Assembly (NCBI RefSeq): GCF_001667265.1 | Contig: NZ_LZHW01000087.1 | Span: forward strand, 211,359-275,358 | Length of the DNA stretch: 64,000 nucleotides | Reading direction: 5' to 3' | From: Mycobacterium sp. ACS4331 | Lineage (GTDB): Bacteria; Actinomycetota; Actinomycetes; Mycobacteriales; Mycobacteriaceae | In this document: positions 1 to 8,655 of the stretch, one piece after another | Numbering within the stretch: position 1 is the first letter of the stretch | How the letters are laid out: each line of letters begins with the position of its first letter | Notes under the pieces: model-generated | Told to the model about the DNA's origin: nothing | Seen by the model: the letters and a program-made list of their open reading frames with translations, nothing else | Database searches by the model: none | Program-made: the position numbers and the translations under genes

Positions 1-952
1 CGATCGCCGACTTGTCCGATGGGTCACCGACCTTGACCGCCGCGGCGGTCTCACGGGCGATGGCGGCGGCCTCGTCCATCCGGGAGTTCGGCACCAGCAT
101 CCGCGACGGGGCATTGCAGCTCTGGCCGCTGTTCACCATCATCACCGACACCCCGGCGGCCACACTCTTGGCGAAGTCGGCGTCGTCGAGCACGATGTTG
201 GGGCTCTTACCGCCGAGTTCCTGGGTGACTCGCTTGACCGTCGGGGCGGCGTTGCGGGCCACTTCGATGCCCGCGCGGGTGGAGCCGGTGAAGGACACCA
301 TGTCGATGTCGGGATGGCTCGCCAGCGCGGTACCGACGCCCGGCCCGTCGCCGTAGACCAGGTTGTACACCCCGGCCGGGACACCGGCGGCGTCGATGAT
401 CTCGGTGAAGATCTGCGCCGAATAGGGCGCCACCTCGGAGGGCTTGAGGACCATGGTGTTGCCGGTGGCCAGCGCGGGGAAGACCTTGCAGGCGATCTGG
501 TTGATCGGCCAGTTCCACGGGGTGATCAGACCGCACACCCCGATCGGTTCCTTCACCACCAGCGTGCTGCCGTGCTGCTCCTCGAACTGGAACTTCTTCA
601 GCGCCTCGAGCGCGGTGGCCAGGTGCCCCAGTCCCATCTGGACCTGAGGGCCGGCGGCCAGCGACGGCGGCGCGCCCATCTCCTCGTTGACCGCGTCGGC
701 GAGGTCGCCGGACCGCTTCTGATATTCGGCCAGGATCGCTCCCAGCAGCGCCAGGCGTTCATCGCGGGTGGTCAATGACCAGGTGGGGAAGGCCTTGCGG
801 GCCGCCTCGACCGCGGCGTCGACGTCGGCCGCACCGCCGAGGGCGATCCGGCCGGAAACCTGCTCCGTGGTCGGGTTGTCGACGTCGAGGCTTTTCGGCT
901 CGACCGGATCCACCCACTGTCCGTTGATGTAGAACTTCAGATATTCACGCAC
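1..952 (-). CDS. Aldehyde dehydrogenase, NAD(P)-dependent (3' end cut by window)
   Basis: Oxidises an aldehyde to its acid with NAD(P)+; substrate unknown. About 317 N-terminal residues of a roughly 480-residue family protein are present. Visible are the segment LITPWNWPINQ, the cofactor-site GSTRAG, the ELGGKSPN motif holding the general base Glu, and SGQSCNAPSR with the nucleophile Cys near residue 279, so the active site is complete. The start is taken as GTG 952, with GGGGAAG about ten bases upstream; an in-frame GTG at 961 is the alternative. The neighbour to the right is divergent. The C-terminal part lies outside the window. Confidence 0.93.
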   Translation of the reverse strand, partial: MREYLKFYINGQWVDPVEPKSLDVDNPTTEQVSGRIALGGAADVDAAVEAARKAFPTWSLTTRDERLALLGAILAEYQKRSGDLADAVNEEMGAPPSLAAGPQVQMGLGHLATALEALKKFQFEEQHGSTLVVKEPIGVCGLITPWNWPINQIACKVFPALATGNTMVLKPSEVAPYSAQIFTEIIDAAGVPAGVYNLVYGDGPGVGTALASHPDIDMVSFTGSTRAGIEVARNAAPTVKRVTQELGGKSPNIVLDDADFAKSVAAGVSVMMVNSGQSCNAPSRMLVPNSRMDEAAAIARETAAAVKVGDPSDKSAI

Positions 953-1087
953 GGCTTCCACTCTTCCCCAGCGCCGACGGCTTTGGGCCGGTATGGGCGC
1001 ATCGGCAGTCGGCACCCGCATAGGGCGCAAAAGACGCCCTCGGCGCGGCAACACTGTTCACAGCAGCCTCATTGTTAACATCCGGCC

Positions 1088-1888
1088 GTGCAGAAGTCGC
1101 CGGACCGACAGCGCTGGGACCGAGTCTCCCGTCGCGACGCGCTGCGCTACGCAGGTGCCGCATCGGTGCTGGCCGGCCTGGGTGCGGCAGCGGCCCTCCC
1201 GACTGCTCCCCCCGCAGCGGCCGCCGGCTCCCAGCTCATCGACTTCGCCGCGGCCCAGATTCCCGCCGAACACATTCGGGCCGCCGGGTACGCCGGCGTG
1301 ATCAACTACGTGTCCACGTCGCGCCCCGGCTCAAACTTCGGCGCCAAGCCGATCACCCGGCCGTATGCGGAGTCGCTGGTGAGGGCGGGGCTGGTGATCG
1401 TGAGCAACTTCCAGTACGGAAAGCCGGGCGGCACCGCACCATCGGACTTCCTGCGTGGGGGCCCCGGCGGCGTCGCCGACGCCAAGACCGCCTGGCACCT
1501 GCACACCGCCGCCGGCGGCGGGCAGAGCGCACCGATCTACTTCTCCGTCGACGACGACATCGACCGGGAGACGTGGAACAACCGGGCCCTGCCGTGGTTC
1601 CGCGGAATCAACTCGGTGATCGGCGTGATGCGCACCGGAGTCTATGGCGGCGTCAAGGTGTGCGAGTGGGCCATCGCCGACGGTGTCATCGGTCAGTCCA
1701 GCACGCCCGGAAAGCGGTGGGCATGGCAGACCCGGTCCTGGTCGAACGGCAAGATTCACCCCGGCGCGGTGCTCTACCAGCGCATCATCGACACCGCGTC
1801 GAATCCTGGACCTCTGGTCGGCGGCATCCGCGTCGACGTCAACGACGTCCTGGCCCAGGATGTCGGCCAGTGGAACCTGCATCCGTAA
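1088..1888 (+). CDS. TAT-exported DUF1906 protein (Rv2525c-like, glycoside-hydrolase-like fold)
   Basis: A 266-residue exported protein. Residues 15-45 form a twin-arginine signal (SRRDALRYAG, then a hydrophobic Ala/Leu stretch and AAAAG cleavage region). The mature part starts LIDFAAAQIPAEHI and has the acidic strand end YFSVDDDID and a closing VDVNDVLAQD, all typical of the DUF1906 family, whose fold resembles glycoside hydrolases and whose mycobacterial member Rv2525c is a known TAT substrate tied to the cell envelope. The GTG start sits six bases after TAACAT (1076-1081), a leaderless-type promoter. Catalytic activity is not proven for the family. Confidence 0.85.
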   Translation: MQKSPDRQRWDRVSRRDALRYAGAASVLAGLGAAAALPTAPPAAAAGSQLIDFAAAQIPAEHIRAAGYAGVINYVSTSRPGSNFGAKPITRPYAESLVRAGLVIVSNFQYGKPGGTAPSDFLRGGPGGVADAKTAWHLHTAAGGGQSAPIYFSVDDDIDRETWNNRALPWFRGINSVIGVMRTGVYGGVKVCEWAIADGVIGQSSTPGKRWAWQTRSWSNGKIHPGAVLYQRIIDTASNPGPLVGGIRVDVNDVLAQDVGQWNLHP

Positions 1889-2092
1889 CTCTCCCGACGT
1901 CGGGTCCGCCGGGTGCGGACGGGAAAGGGGTCCAGAGCGGCGGTTCGATCGGCCGTTGACTGGGCATTCCCCAGAGGGCGTGGGCGGCCACGCGCTCAGG
2001 TCACTCCGGCGTGGGATCAGGCGGGGAATTAGGCTGTCACCACTGATTCGGTGCAGCGTGGCCCTGGTGAAGGATCCACTCAGAGGAGAACT

Positions 2093-3007
2093 ATGCGTCG
2101 GCACCAGCCGAAAGCAACGATGACCGCAGTGGCCATCGCCTGTGCGGCACTGCTCGCGGGCGGTTGTACCGGCCAGGCCGGAGGCGCGCCGGCCGGTGAA
2201 CACGTCCCAGAGGCGACGATCGTCGTCCCGCAGGCTCCGCGTCCCGAACTGCCCGCTGCCCCACCGGCATCGTTCGCCGGACTCGACGACCGCCTCCAGG
2301 CGGCCACTGCCGACGCTGCGGCCTCCGGCTCCAACATCGCGGTCGTGGTCCTGGACCGCGCCACCGGTCAGCGCGTCTCCAACGGCAACAACAGTCCCTT
2401 CCCGATTGCGTCGGTGGTGAAGCTGTTCATCGCCGACGACCTGCTGCTGCAGGAGGCAGAGGGCAAAACCAAGCTGTCCCCCGCCGACCGCGGGTCGCTC
2501 GACGCCATGCTGCGATCGTCGGATGACAGTGCGGCACAGATGTTTTGGGACCGCAACGGCGGGAACGCCATCATCGCGCGCATCAAGGCCCGCTACGGGC
2601 TGGGCGGTACGACCGCGCCCTACAACGGGCACTGGGACGTCACCCAGAGCACCGCTGCCGATCTGGTCCGCTACTACGAGATGCTGTTGAACGGCTCCGG
2701 CGGACTGCCCCGCCAACAGGCCGACGTCATCCTCAACAACCTCGCGGCCTTCACTCCCACGGGCAACGACGGCTACCCCCAGCGGTTCGGCATCCCCGAT
2801 GGCCTTCCGGGCGAGAAGGTCGCCGTCAAGCAGGGCTGGTTCTGCTGCTGGAACCCCGGCAAGCAGCTGCATGTGTCCACCGGCGTCATCGGGCCCGACC
2901 GCCGCTACGTCATGGCGATCGGCGCCCTGGACCCCACCAGTGACGGCGCCGCCCGCGCCAACATCACGGAGGCCGTCAAGGCCATGTTCCCCGGCGGCAG
3001 GATCTAG
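2093..3007 (+). CDS. Beta-lactamase-like serine hydrolase lipoprotein (LppW-like)
   Basis: A 304-residue predicted lipoprotein. The N-terminus has basic residues, a hydrophobic stretch and a lipobox-like LLAGGC, so it is probably lipid-anchored outside the membrane. The beta-lactamase/penicillin-binding fold is suggested by PIASVVKLF, an SxxK motif with Ser107 and Lys110, by the SSDDSAAQ segment in the place of the SDN loop, and by VKQGWF in the place of KTG. The Thr/Gly change in the last motif makes real beta-lactam hydrolysis doubtful. It resembles the mycobacterial lipoprotein LppW. ATG 2093 was chosen over an earlier GTG (2051) because AGGAGA stands just in front. Its TAG stop overlaps the stop of the convergent TetR gene. 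Confidence 0.75.
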   Translation: MRRHQPKATMTAVAIACAALLAGGCTGQAGGAPAGEHVPEATIVVPQAPRPELPAAPPASFAGLDDRLQAATADAAASGSNIAVVVLDRATGQRVSNGNNSPFPIASVVKLFIADDLLLQEAEGKTKLSPADRGSLDAMLRSSDDSAAQMFWDRNGGNAIIARIKARYGLGGTTAPYNGHWDVTQSTAADLVRYYEMLLNGSGGLPRQQADVILNNLAAFTPTGNDGYPQRFGIPDGLPGEKVAVKQGWFCCWNPGKQLHVSTGVIGPDRRYVMAIGALDPTSDGAARANITEAVKAMFPGGRI

Positions 3008-3624
3008 ACACCGGTTCGCGCGTCTCGGCTGTGGGGCGCTCGGAGGCCGAGGGTGCGACGGCCGGCCGCGATCAGTTCGTCACGCAGGGCCGCCTCATCC
3101 GCGTCACGGATGTCGACGCCGGCCGCCGACGCGATCCCCGACATCACCAGGGCCGCCTTCACCTGCCCACCCAAGCCGGGCTCGACATCGGCGAACAGGG
3201 CCATCTGACGTTCGACGAGGTCACCCCAATCGCTTCGGATGCGCAGCAGGGCGTGCACGCCGGGGTCACCGGTGAGCAGCGGCAGCAGGTCGCGACGCGC
3301 CGCGGCCAACGTCGCATACCCGACGAGCATGTGATCGGCGCGGGCGCGGGCACCGCGATGCTGCTCGGCGGCGTCGACCAGTGCGGCGACCTCGTCGATC
3401 AGCGGCTCCATCACTGCGGTAAGGAGCTCGTCGCGAGTGCGGAAGTGGTGGTATATGGCCGACTTGGTCAGTCCGAGCTCGTCGGAGATCATCTGCAGCG
3501 ACGTGCCCGCGACACTGTGCCGCCGGAACAGCTCGATCGCGACGTCGATCAGGCGCTGTCGGGTGGGCCCGCTGGGCGGTGCCGAGTGGCCGTTCACGCG
3601 CTCACCCTCCTGAGTCACTGACAT
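3004..3624 (-). CDS. TetR/AcrR-family transcriptional regulator
   Basis: A 206-residue repressor-type protein. Residues about 20-70 form the TetR helix-turn-helix: RQRLIDVAIELFRRH, then TSLQMISDELGLTKSAIYHHF. The C-terminal half is the ligand and dimer domain and gives no clue to the ligand. It is divergent from the SDR gene at 3749, and the 124-bp space between them holds a strong inverted repeat (3637-3675) plus a third half-site, so it probably represses itself and the SDR. The start is ATG 3624; GTG 3627 directly before it is possible. Its stop overlaps that of the preceding lipoprotein gene. Confidence 0.92.
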   Translation of the reverse strand: MSVTQEGERVNGHSAPPSGPTRQRLIDVAIELFRRHSVAGTSLQMISDELGLTKSAIYHHFRTRDELLTAVMEPLIDEVAALVDAAEQHRGARARADHMLVGYATLAAARRDLLPLLTGDPGVHALLRIRSDWGDLVERQMALFADVEPGLGGQVKAALVMSGIASAAGVDIRDADEAALRDELIAAGRRTLGLRAPHSRDARTGV

Positions 3625-3636
3625 CACACACCTTCA

Positions 3637-3698
3637 CTGACCAAACGTACAGGAAAAGGCTGTACGTTTGGTCAGGTACGAACTTTACGTTTGGTCAG
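3637..3698. promoter_or_regulatory. TetR operator: 16-bp inverted repeat plus third half-site
   Basis: Arms 3637-3652 (CTGACCAAACGTACAG) and 3660-3675 (CTGTACGTTTGGTCAG) are perfect inverted copies with a 7-base spacer. The core TACGTTTGGTCAG recurs as a direct repeat at 3686-3698, 23 bases after 3663-3675. The array lies between the divergent tetR and SDR starts, where a TetR protein would cover both promoters. Confidence 0.85.
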
Positions 3699-3748
3699 TT
3701 GAGTTCGCGAACGCACCCCCGCGGATCCACCGGCGAAAGAGGACCTCC

Positions 3749-4603
3749 ATGTCGTTTGACTTCCACGAGAAGGACCGCACAGCGTTCGATCTGTCCGGCA
3801 AGGTCGTCGTCGTGGTGGGGGCCGGACAGAGTCCCGGTCCCGGCATGGGCAACGGACGGGCCATCTCGATCGTGGCTGCCCGCCACGGCGCCGAAGTGGT
3901 TGCGGTGGACCTGAACCCGGCAGCGGTCAAGGAGACGGTCGAGATGATCGTCGGCGAGGGCGGCCGTGCGTACGCCATCGAGGCGGACGTCGCCCACAAG
4001 GACGACTGCCAGCGCATCTTCGACACGGCGATGGCCACCAGTGGGCGCGTGGACGGCATGGTCTACAGCGTCGCGACGAACCCGCCGTTCGACTTCGAAA
4101 CGAACTCGATGACCGTGGAGAACTTCAACTACGGCCTCAACGTCAACATGCTCGGCTGCTATCACTGCAATCTCTTTGCCGCACAGTGCATGGAGCAGAA
4201 CACTGGCGACACCACAGGAAGCATCGTCAACATCTCGTCCATCGCGAGTGTGAAGAACGAGATCGGCCTGAACGTCGGCATCATGCCGTACGCGCTGGGG
4301 AAGTGCGGGCTGAACCAGATCACGGAGATCGCCGCCGTGCAGTACGCGCCGGCGGGCATCCGCGTCAACACGCTGATGCTGGGCCCCATCGACTCGGTCC
4401 TGGCCAATCGAGACTCGCAGTCACTGTTCGGGGTGGACGCCGAGGAGGCGAAGGCTCGACACAACGAGGTGGTCAAGCTCAGGATGGGACGCGGCAGCGT
4501 ATGGGAATCCGCTTATGCCGCACTGTATCTGCTCGCCGATGAGTCCCGGTTCATGACCGGACAGCAGATCCGCCTCGACGGCGGTGCGACCCTGGTGCGC
4601 TGA
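3749..4603 (+). CDS. SDR-family NAD(P)-dependent oxidoreductase
   Basis: A 284-residue classical short-chain dehydrogenase. The dinucleotide motif is the variant GAGQSPGPGMGNG near residues 25-36; the catalytic set is Ser in IVNISSIAS, Tyr181 and Lys185 in PYALGKCG. The C-terminus ends GQQIRLDGGATLVR as usual for SDRs. The longer glycine loop is unusual but seen in some SDRs. ATG 3749 has GAAAGAGGA just upstream; an earlier in-frame start would run through the operator. Likely under control of the divergent TetR. The substrate cannot be read from the sequence. Confidence 0.9.
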   Translation: MSFDFHEKDRTAFDLSGKVVVVVGAGQSPGPGMGNGRAISIVAARHGAEVVAVDLNPAAVKETVEMIVGEGGRAYAIEADVAHKDDCQRIFDTAMATSGRVDGMVYSVATNPPFDFETNSMTVENFNYGLNVNMLGCYHCNLFAAQCMEQNTGDTTGSIVNISSIASVKNEIGLNVGIMPYALGKCGLNQITEIAAVQYAPAGIRVNTLMLGPIDSVLANRDSQSLFGVDAEEAKARHNEVVKLRMGRGSVWESAYAALYLLADESRFMTGQQIRLDGGATLVR

Positions 4604-4624
4604 CCCAGCTGGTGCTGTAGGTGT

Positions 4625-5848
4625 TCAGGCGACCCGGCTGACATGCGCCGCGGACTCACCGATGGTGGCCGAGGCGTCGTCGCCGATCATGGTGCGCAAC
4701 AGCTTCTGGTGCTCGCGGCGGCCCCGGTGGTCGGCACGCTCCATGCCGCTCGGTGACGCGAGCGCGGCAACGCTGCGCGAGAGGTTCACCGGCAGCCTCA
4801 GCAGTGGATACCAGGGCAGTGAATAGGACGGCAGGCCCAGCGACCGGACCGTGCGCCGACCCAGGAAGGCGCTGGTGATCGACAGGTGCTGGGCGCGTGC
4901 GAGTCTGCGGCGCAGGCCCGGCAGCGCGTCGTAGTGCCAGCCCAGTGGGTCCTCGATCATGGGCACGGCCAGTTGTCGAGTGGATTCATCCGGCGCGGCC
5001 AGCGCCGAGAGCGTGTGTGCCAGCACCCGGACGCTGTCGCGGAAATCCCTTGGCAGCCACTGATCTTCGACGCCGATCAGCCAGCCGACATAACGGGTCA
5101 GGTGGGCGACCGCCTGGTACTCCGACGGTGACAGCACCACTCCCATGCCAAGCGCTCCCACCGCCGGCGCGACGAGGGCGCCCACGAGGGTGGCGGCCAT
5201 GTCGGTCTGATTGACCGGCAACCCCCATTCATCGGCCTGCCAGTCCGGCATGGCCGACACGTGCCGACGCACGAACGAGTGGATCAACCGCACCCTGATG
5301 GTGGACCGGTACCCGACGCCGAGGGGTTCGAGACCGCCTTCGGCGATGACGTCCATGGCCCACTGCATGGTTTCGGCGAACCGCTTGTTGGAGCCCTTCT
5401 CCAGAGCACCGGTACGAATCAGGGTCTTGTTGAACCCCGAGAACTGATAGCCGCCCAGCAGCGACACATCCCGGGCGACGTACATGCCGTCGGCGCCACC
5501 GCGCCGCAGGGCGCGCTGCCCCTTCCGCACGGCGTCCATGTCCACCCAGTCCGGCAGCGCCTCATACGCTTCGAAGAAACCGCGCAGCGGTTCCGGGGCC
5601 TCCTCGACGCTGGCGATGCCGTCGTGGAGCGCGCGTTCGAACAGTGGCCGCGTCTCTTCGAGTCCGGTGCCGCTCATCCACTCGACCAGGCGGTCCATCG
5701 GCTCGTCACCGACGGTGAGCCGCTCGCCGAGCACCCGCCACTGCTGCGGGGTCGGGTTCCGGATGGCCAGGGCGGTCGCGATGGCACGCACTCCGGCCGG
5801 AATCGGACGCGGACGGTCCGGGTGGCGCGTCGGGATCGGCCCGCTCAT
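4625..5848 (-). CDS. MpaB/DUF2236-family oxygenase-like protein
   Basis: A 407-residue protein of the oxygenase MpaB (DUF2236) family, which includes haem-binding latex-clearing-type enzymes. Family features visible are FFEAYEALPDWVDMD, the ARDVSLLGGYQFSGFNKTL segment, VRLIHSFVRRH with a His that could bind haem, the long helix after LPVNQTDMAATL, and VGWLIGVEDQWLPRD. No signal peptide is seen. ATG 5848 follows GGAGGAGGG with nine bases spacing, which decides against the longer arginine-rich reading starting at 5878. It faces the SDR gene at its 3' end and is alone on its strand. The substrate is unknown. Confidence 0.85.
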   Translation of the reverse strand: MSGPIPTRHPDRPRPIPAGVRAIATALAIRNPTPQQWRVLGERLTVGDEPMDRLVEWMSGTGLEETRPLFERALHDGIASVEEAPEPLRGFFEAYEALPDWVDMDAVRKGQRALRRGGADGMYVARDVSLLGGYQFSGFNKTLIRTGALEKGSNKRFAETMQWAMDVIAEGGLEPLGVGYRSTIRVRLIHSFVRRHVSAMPDWQADEWGLPVNQTDMAATLVGALVAPAVGALGMGVVLSPSEYQAVAHLTRYVGWLIGVEDQWLPRDFRDSVRVLAHTLSALAAPDESTRQLAVPMIEDPLGWHYDALPGLRRRLARAQHLSITSAFLGRRTVRSLGLPSYSLPWYPLLRLPVNLSRSVAALASPSGMERADHRGRREHQKLLRTMIGDDASATIGESAAHVSRVA

Positions 5849-5982
5849 GGCAGGTGCCCTCCTCCGTCTTCTTGACAACGACTGTAGTCAGAAGGCTAGG
5901 GCGGTGTCCACGTCCTGTCAAAGAGCGTCGGGCTGTCGCAGCGATTCCGGCTGGCATGCGGTGCTGTGCCGTGGCTCCGGTG

Positions 5983-6088
5983 TCAGATCTGCACCTGCCC
6001 ACCGTCGACGACCAGCTCCGCCCCGGTCATGAAGCGGCGGCGATCTCGTCGGGATGGCCGCGTAGGTGATGTGTCCCGCTTCTTCGTC
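5983..6088 (-). pseudogene. Decayed C-terminus of an SDR dehydrogenase
   Basis: Three pieces of a normal SDR tail lie one behind another in three different reading frames of the minus strand: EEAGHITYA (6059-6088), GHPDEIAAA (6033-6059) and RFMTGAELVVDGGQVQI plus stop (5983-6036). In an intact SDR these pieces are joined by short linkers, so at least two deletions have removed the linkers and shifted the frame. Nothing else of the gene is left within the roughly 270-bp space between the flanking genes, and it cannot be functional. Confidence 0.72.
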
Positions 6089-6118
6089 ACGGTTGCAGAA
6101 TGACGGGCGGGGCGACGC

Positions 6119-7228
6119 CTAGCCGCGCGTCGTCGTGACGTGGACGTGGTCGTAGTGGCCGTAGCCGGTGGCCTGAGGACCGGCCGGCGTGTAGTAGGTG
6201 CCGCGCCAGATGGCGTCCTGCAGCTTGAACCGGCCGGCATTGCTCAGCACGTACGCGAGGATCGCGTCACCGAGTGCGATGCCCTCGGGGCTGGTGGGGT
6301 TGGGGATCATGATGTCGATCGCCAGACCGCTGGGATGCCACGGCTTCGAGTCCGGCCGGACACCGCCGATCTCGGCGATCTGGGGGAACTGTGCGCTGAC
6401 GGCCCTGGCCGCGAGGATGGTGTTGCGCTGCAGCCCGACCTCGGAGGCGACGCCGACCGGCAACGCCTCGGGGATGTCGGCGAGCAGCGGCTCCGGGGCG
6501 GCGGGCGGTGGCGCGACATCGCCGGGCATCGCGGCGATCGCCGGGTCGTCGGGTGCGGGTGCGATTGGGGGTGGCGGCGTGCTGTCGACGACGGCCTGCT
6601 GCTGCGGGGTCAGCGCCGCGTACTGGGCCTCAGCAGCGGCGATCTGTTTGAGCAGTTCCTTCCACTTGGCCTGCAGGTCCGCGCGCGTCGCGGCGGCCTG
6701 CTCCGCCGTGGTCCGGGCATCGGCCGCCGACTTCTCGGAGGCCGCAGCAGCCGCGACCGCGAGGTCACGCGCCGCGTGGAAGGCCTTCATCTGATTGGCG
6801 GCCTCAATGGCCACTGTCCGCTGCACCGACAGCCCATCGATCAGCTGCTGCGGGGAGGTCGCGGTGAGCACCGCCGCCATCTGTCCGGTGCGACCACTCA
6901 TGTAGGTCATCGCCGCGATCCGGTCGTAGGCCGCCTGGAGCGGCTCAAGCTGGACGTTCGCGGCCGCCAGCGCCTCCAGGTCGGCCCGGTGCCGGTCCTC
7001 GGCCGCGGTCTGTTCGGCCAGTTTGGCGTCAGCGTCGTGCTGGGCATTGGTGACGGCCTCGCGGGTCTGCACCGCCTGCTGGGACAACTCCTTGAGCTTG
7101 GTCAGCGCGTCGTCAGCGGGGTCAGCCTTCACATCGCCCATCGACAGGCCCAGCACCAGGCACGCGGCGGCAGCACCGCACGCCGCTCGACGAAGGGTAT
7201 GGCGAATCCCGGTCACTCGATCAGTCAC
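6119..7228 (-). CDS. Exported coiled-coil protein with M15-like peptidase C-terminal domain
   Basis: A 369-residue secreted protein. Residues 1-35 form a signal peptide ending near VKADP. Residues about 40-205 are an Ala/Gln/Glu-rich helical coiled coil, like the N-terminal domains that control mycobacterial cell-wall hydrolases. A Pro/Ala linker follows. The C-terminal 120 residues contain HPSGLAIDIMIP and GHYDHVHVTT, the H-x6-D and H-x-H metal-ligand pattern of M15/VanY-like peptidases found in several mycobacterial exported proteins. A role in peptidoglycan trimming or binding is inferred. The start is GTG 7228; a second in-frame GTG four codons later is possible. Confidence 0.75.
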   Translation of the reverse strand: MTDRVTGIRHTLRRAACGAAAACLVLGLSMGDVKADPADDALTKLKELSQQAVQTREAVTNAQHDADAKLAEQTAAEDRHRADLEALAAANVQLEPLQAAYDRIAAMTYMSGRTGQMAAVLTATSPQQLIDGLSVQRTVAIEAANQMKAFHAARDLAVAAAAASEKSAADARTTAEQAAATRADLQAKWKELLKQIAAAEAQYAALTPQQQAVVDSTPPPPIAPAPDDPAIAAMPGDVAPPPAAPEPLLADIPEALPVGVASEVGLQRNTILAARAVSAQFPQIAEIGGVRPDSKPWHPSGLAIDIMIPNPTSPEGIALGDAILAYVLSNAGRFKLQDAIWRGTYYTPAGPQATGYGHYDHVHVTTTRG

Positions 7229-7517
7229 TGTCCCTCAATGCACGGACCTGACCCCCGGCCCGCCTCTAGCCCCCGGGACAGGTTACGAACTGGTCACGGT
7301 GATGTCCACCCGGCCCAGGTCTGCCCCGGTCAGGTCGGGCGCGGGAACATGAAGCCGGCGACGGCCCCGGGATCGCCCTGCACCGGGACCGCAGCACCGT
7401 TGAGGCCGGGTCCGCGAGGCCTGCACCCCAGCAGGGTTGACGGAGTTGCACCCACGTTGGAGCATTGTGACCTGTGTCATAGCCCGTCTGGGCGGACCCG
7501 GCAGGGAGCGACAGCTT

Positions 7518-8618
7518 ATGACCACCAAGGACAAGTACACGAACGTTCCCACGCCGAGTTCGTGGGCGATCCCCAGCGCCGGGGACGCGCGGTTCAACTG
7601 GGAGTACGACGACGGGCGCGACCGGCTGCTGTCCCTGTATCAGAAGGGTAAGGACAAGCAGTGGGACGCCCAGTCACGCATCGACTGGAGTCGCGACGTC
7701 GACCCGATGAACCCGATCGGGCTGCCCGACGAGTTCCATCCACTGTTCGGCAGTCCGATGTGGGAGGCCGCCGATGAGGCTCGTCGAGCGGAGATGCGCC
7801 AGCACTCGCAGGCGTGGCAGTTCTCGCAGTTCCTGCACGGCGAACAGGGTGCGATGGTGTGCGCCGCCAAGATCGTCGAGGTCGTTCCCGACCTGGACGC
7901 GAAGTTCTACGCGGCAACGCAGGCCATGGACGAGGCCCGCCACGTCGAGGCCTTCTCACGGTTCCTGCACGAGAAGGTGGGCCTGGTCTACCCGATCAAC
8001 GGGAATCTGACCGCACTGCTGGAGGACACCCTGCGCGACTCGCGCTGGGACATGCCCTATCTCGGCATGCAGGTTCTCATCGAGGGCCTCGCGCTGGCCG
8101 CCTTCGGCGTGCAGCGCGACCTGGCGCAGCCCGACTCACTGGCCAAGCAGTTGCTGGCCTATGTCATGCAGGATGAGGCCCGGCACGTCGCCTTCGGTCG
8201 AATCTCGTTGAAGGACTACTACTCCGCGCTGACCGAGACCGAGCGCAACGAGCGCGAAGAGTTCGTCGTGGAGGCCTGCTACCTGATGCGCGATCGGTTC
8301 CGCGGCGAGGAGGTCTTCGAGACCCTCGGCCTCGACGTGAAAGCCTGCGCCGAGTGGGTGGACACGGCACCGATGATGGTGCAGTTCCGATCGCATCTGT
8401 TCAGCCGCATCGTGCCGATCGTCAAGGACATCGGGTTGTGGGGCGACAAGGTCCAGAAGGCCTTCAGGGACATGGGCGTTCTCGACATGGCGGGCTTCGA
8501 CATCGAGACACTCATGAAGGCCGATGAGGATCAGGCCGAGGCACTGGACAAGTCGCACGCCGAGATGGCCAGCCGGGTCGCCGAGGTGGATGAGGTGATC
8601 GCGGCCGGCGCGAACTGA
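7518..8618 (+). CDS. Ferritin-like di-iron protein (AurF/R2-like oxygenase)
   Basis: A 366-residue protein with the six ligands of a di-iron centre in a ferritin-like four-helix bundle: Glu in HGEQGAM, Glu and His in MDEARHVEAF, Glu in LIEGLAL, Glu and His in QDEARHVAF. The paired EARH motifs are diagnostic of the R2/AurF/ferritin-like class. Such proteins oxygenate amines, fatty acids or other substrates, or store iron; the length and single-domain form suggest an oxygenase, but the substrate is unknown. ATG 7518 was chosen because GGGAGCG precedes it; longer in-frame starts exist from 7437. Its neighbours are divergent and convergent, so it appears monocistronic. Confidence 0.85.
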   Translation: MTTKDKYTNVPTPSSWAIPSAGDARFNWEYDDGRDRLLSLYQKGKDKQWDAQSRIDWSRDVDPMNPIGLPDEFHPLFGSPMWEAADEARRAEMRQHSQAWQFSQFLHGEQGAMVCAAKIVEVVPDLDAKFYAATQAMDEARHVEAFSRFLHEKVGLVYPINGNLTALLEDTLRDSRWDMPYLGMQVLIEGLALAAFGVQRDLAQPDSLAKQLLAYVMQDEARHVAFGRISLKDYYSALTETERNEREEFVVEACYLMRDRFRGEEVFETLGLDVKACAEWVDTAPMMVQFRSHLFSRIVPIVKDIGLWGDKVQKAFRDMGVLDMAGFDIETLMKADEDQAEALDKSHAEMASRVAEVDEVIAAGAN

Positions 8619-8655
8619 CCACCTCGCCCAGCCCGTTGGCGGGTGATCAACCCAG

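Noticed and set aside
1331..2872. 513-codon minus-strand frame
   Set aside because: Runs across two supported plus-strand genes and their gap, with no family features.
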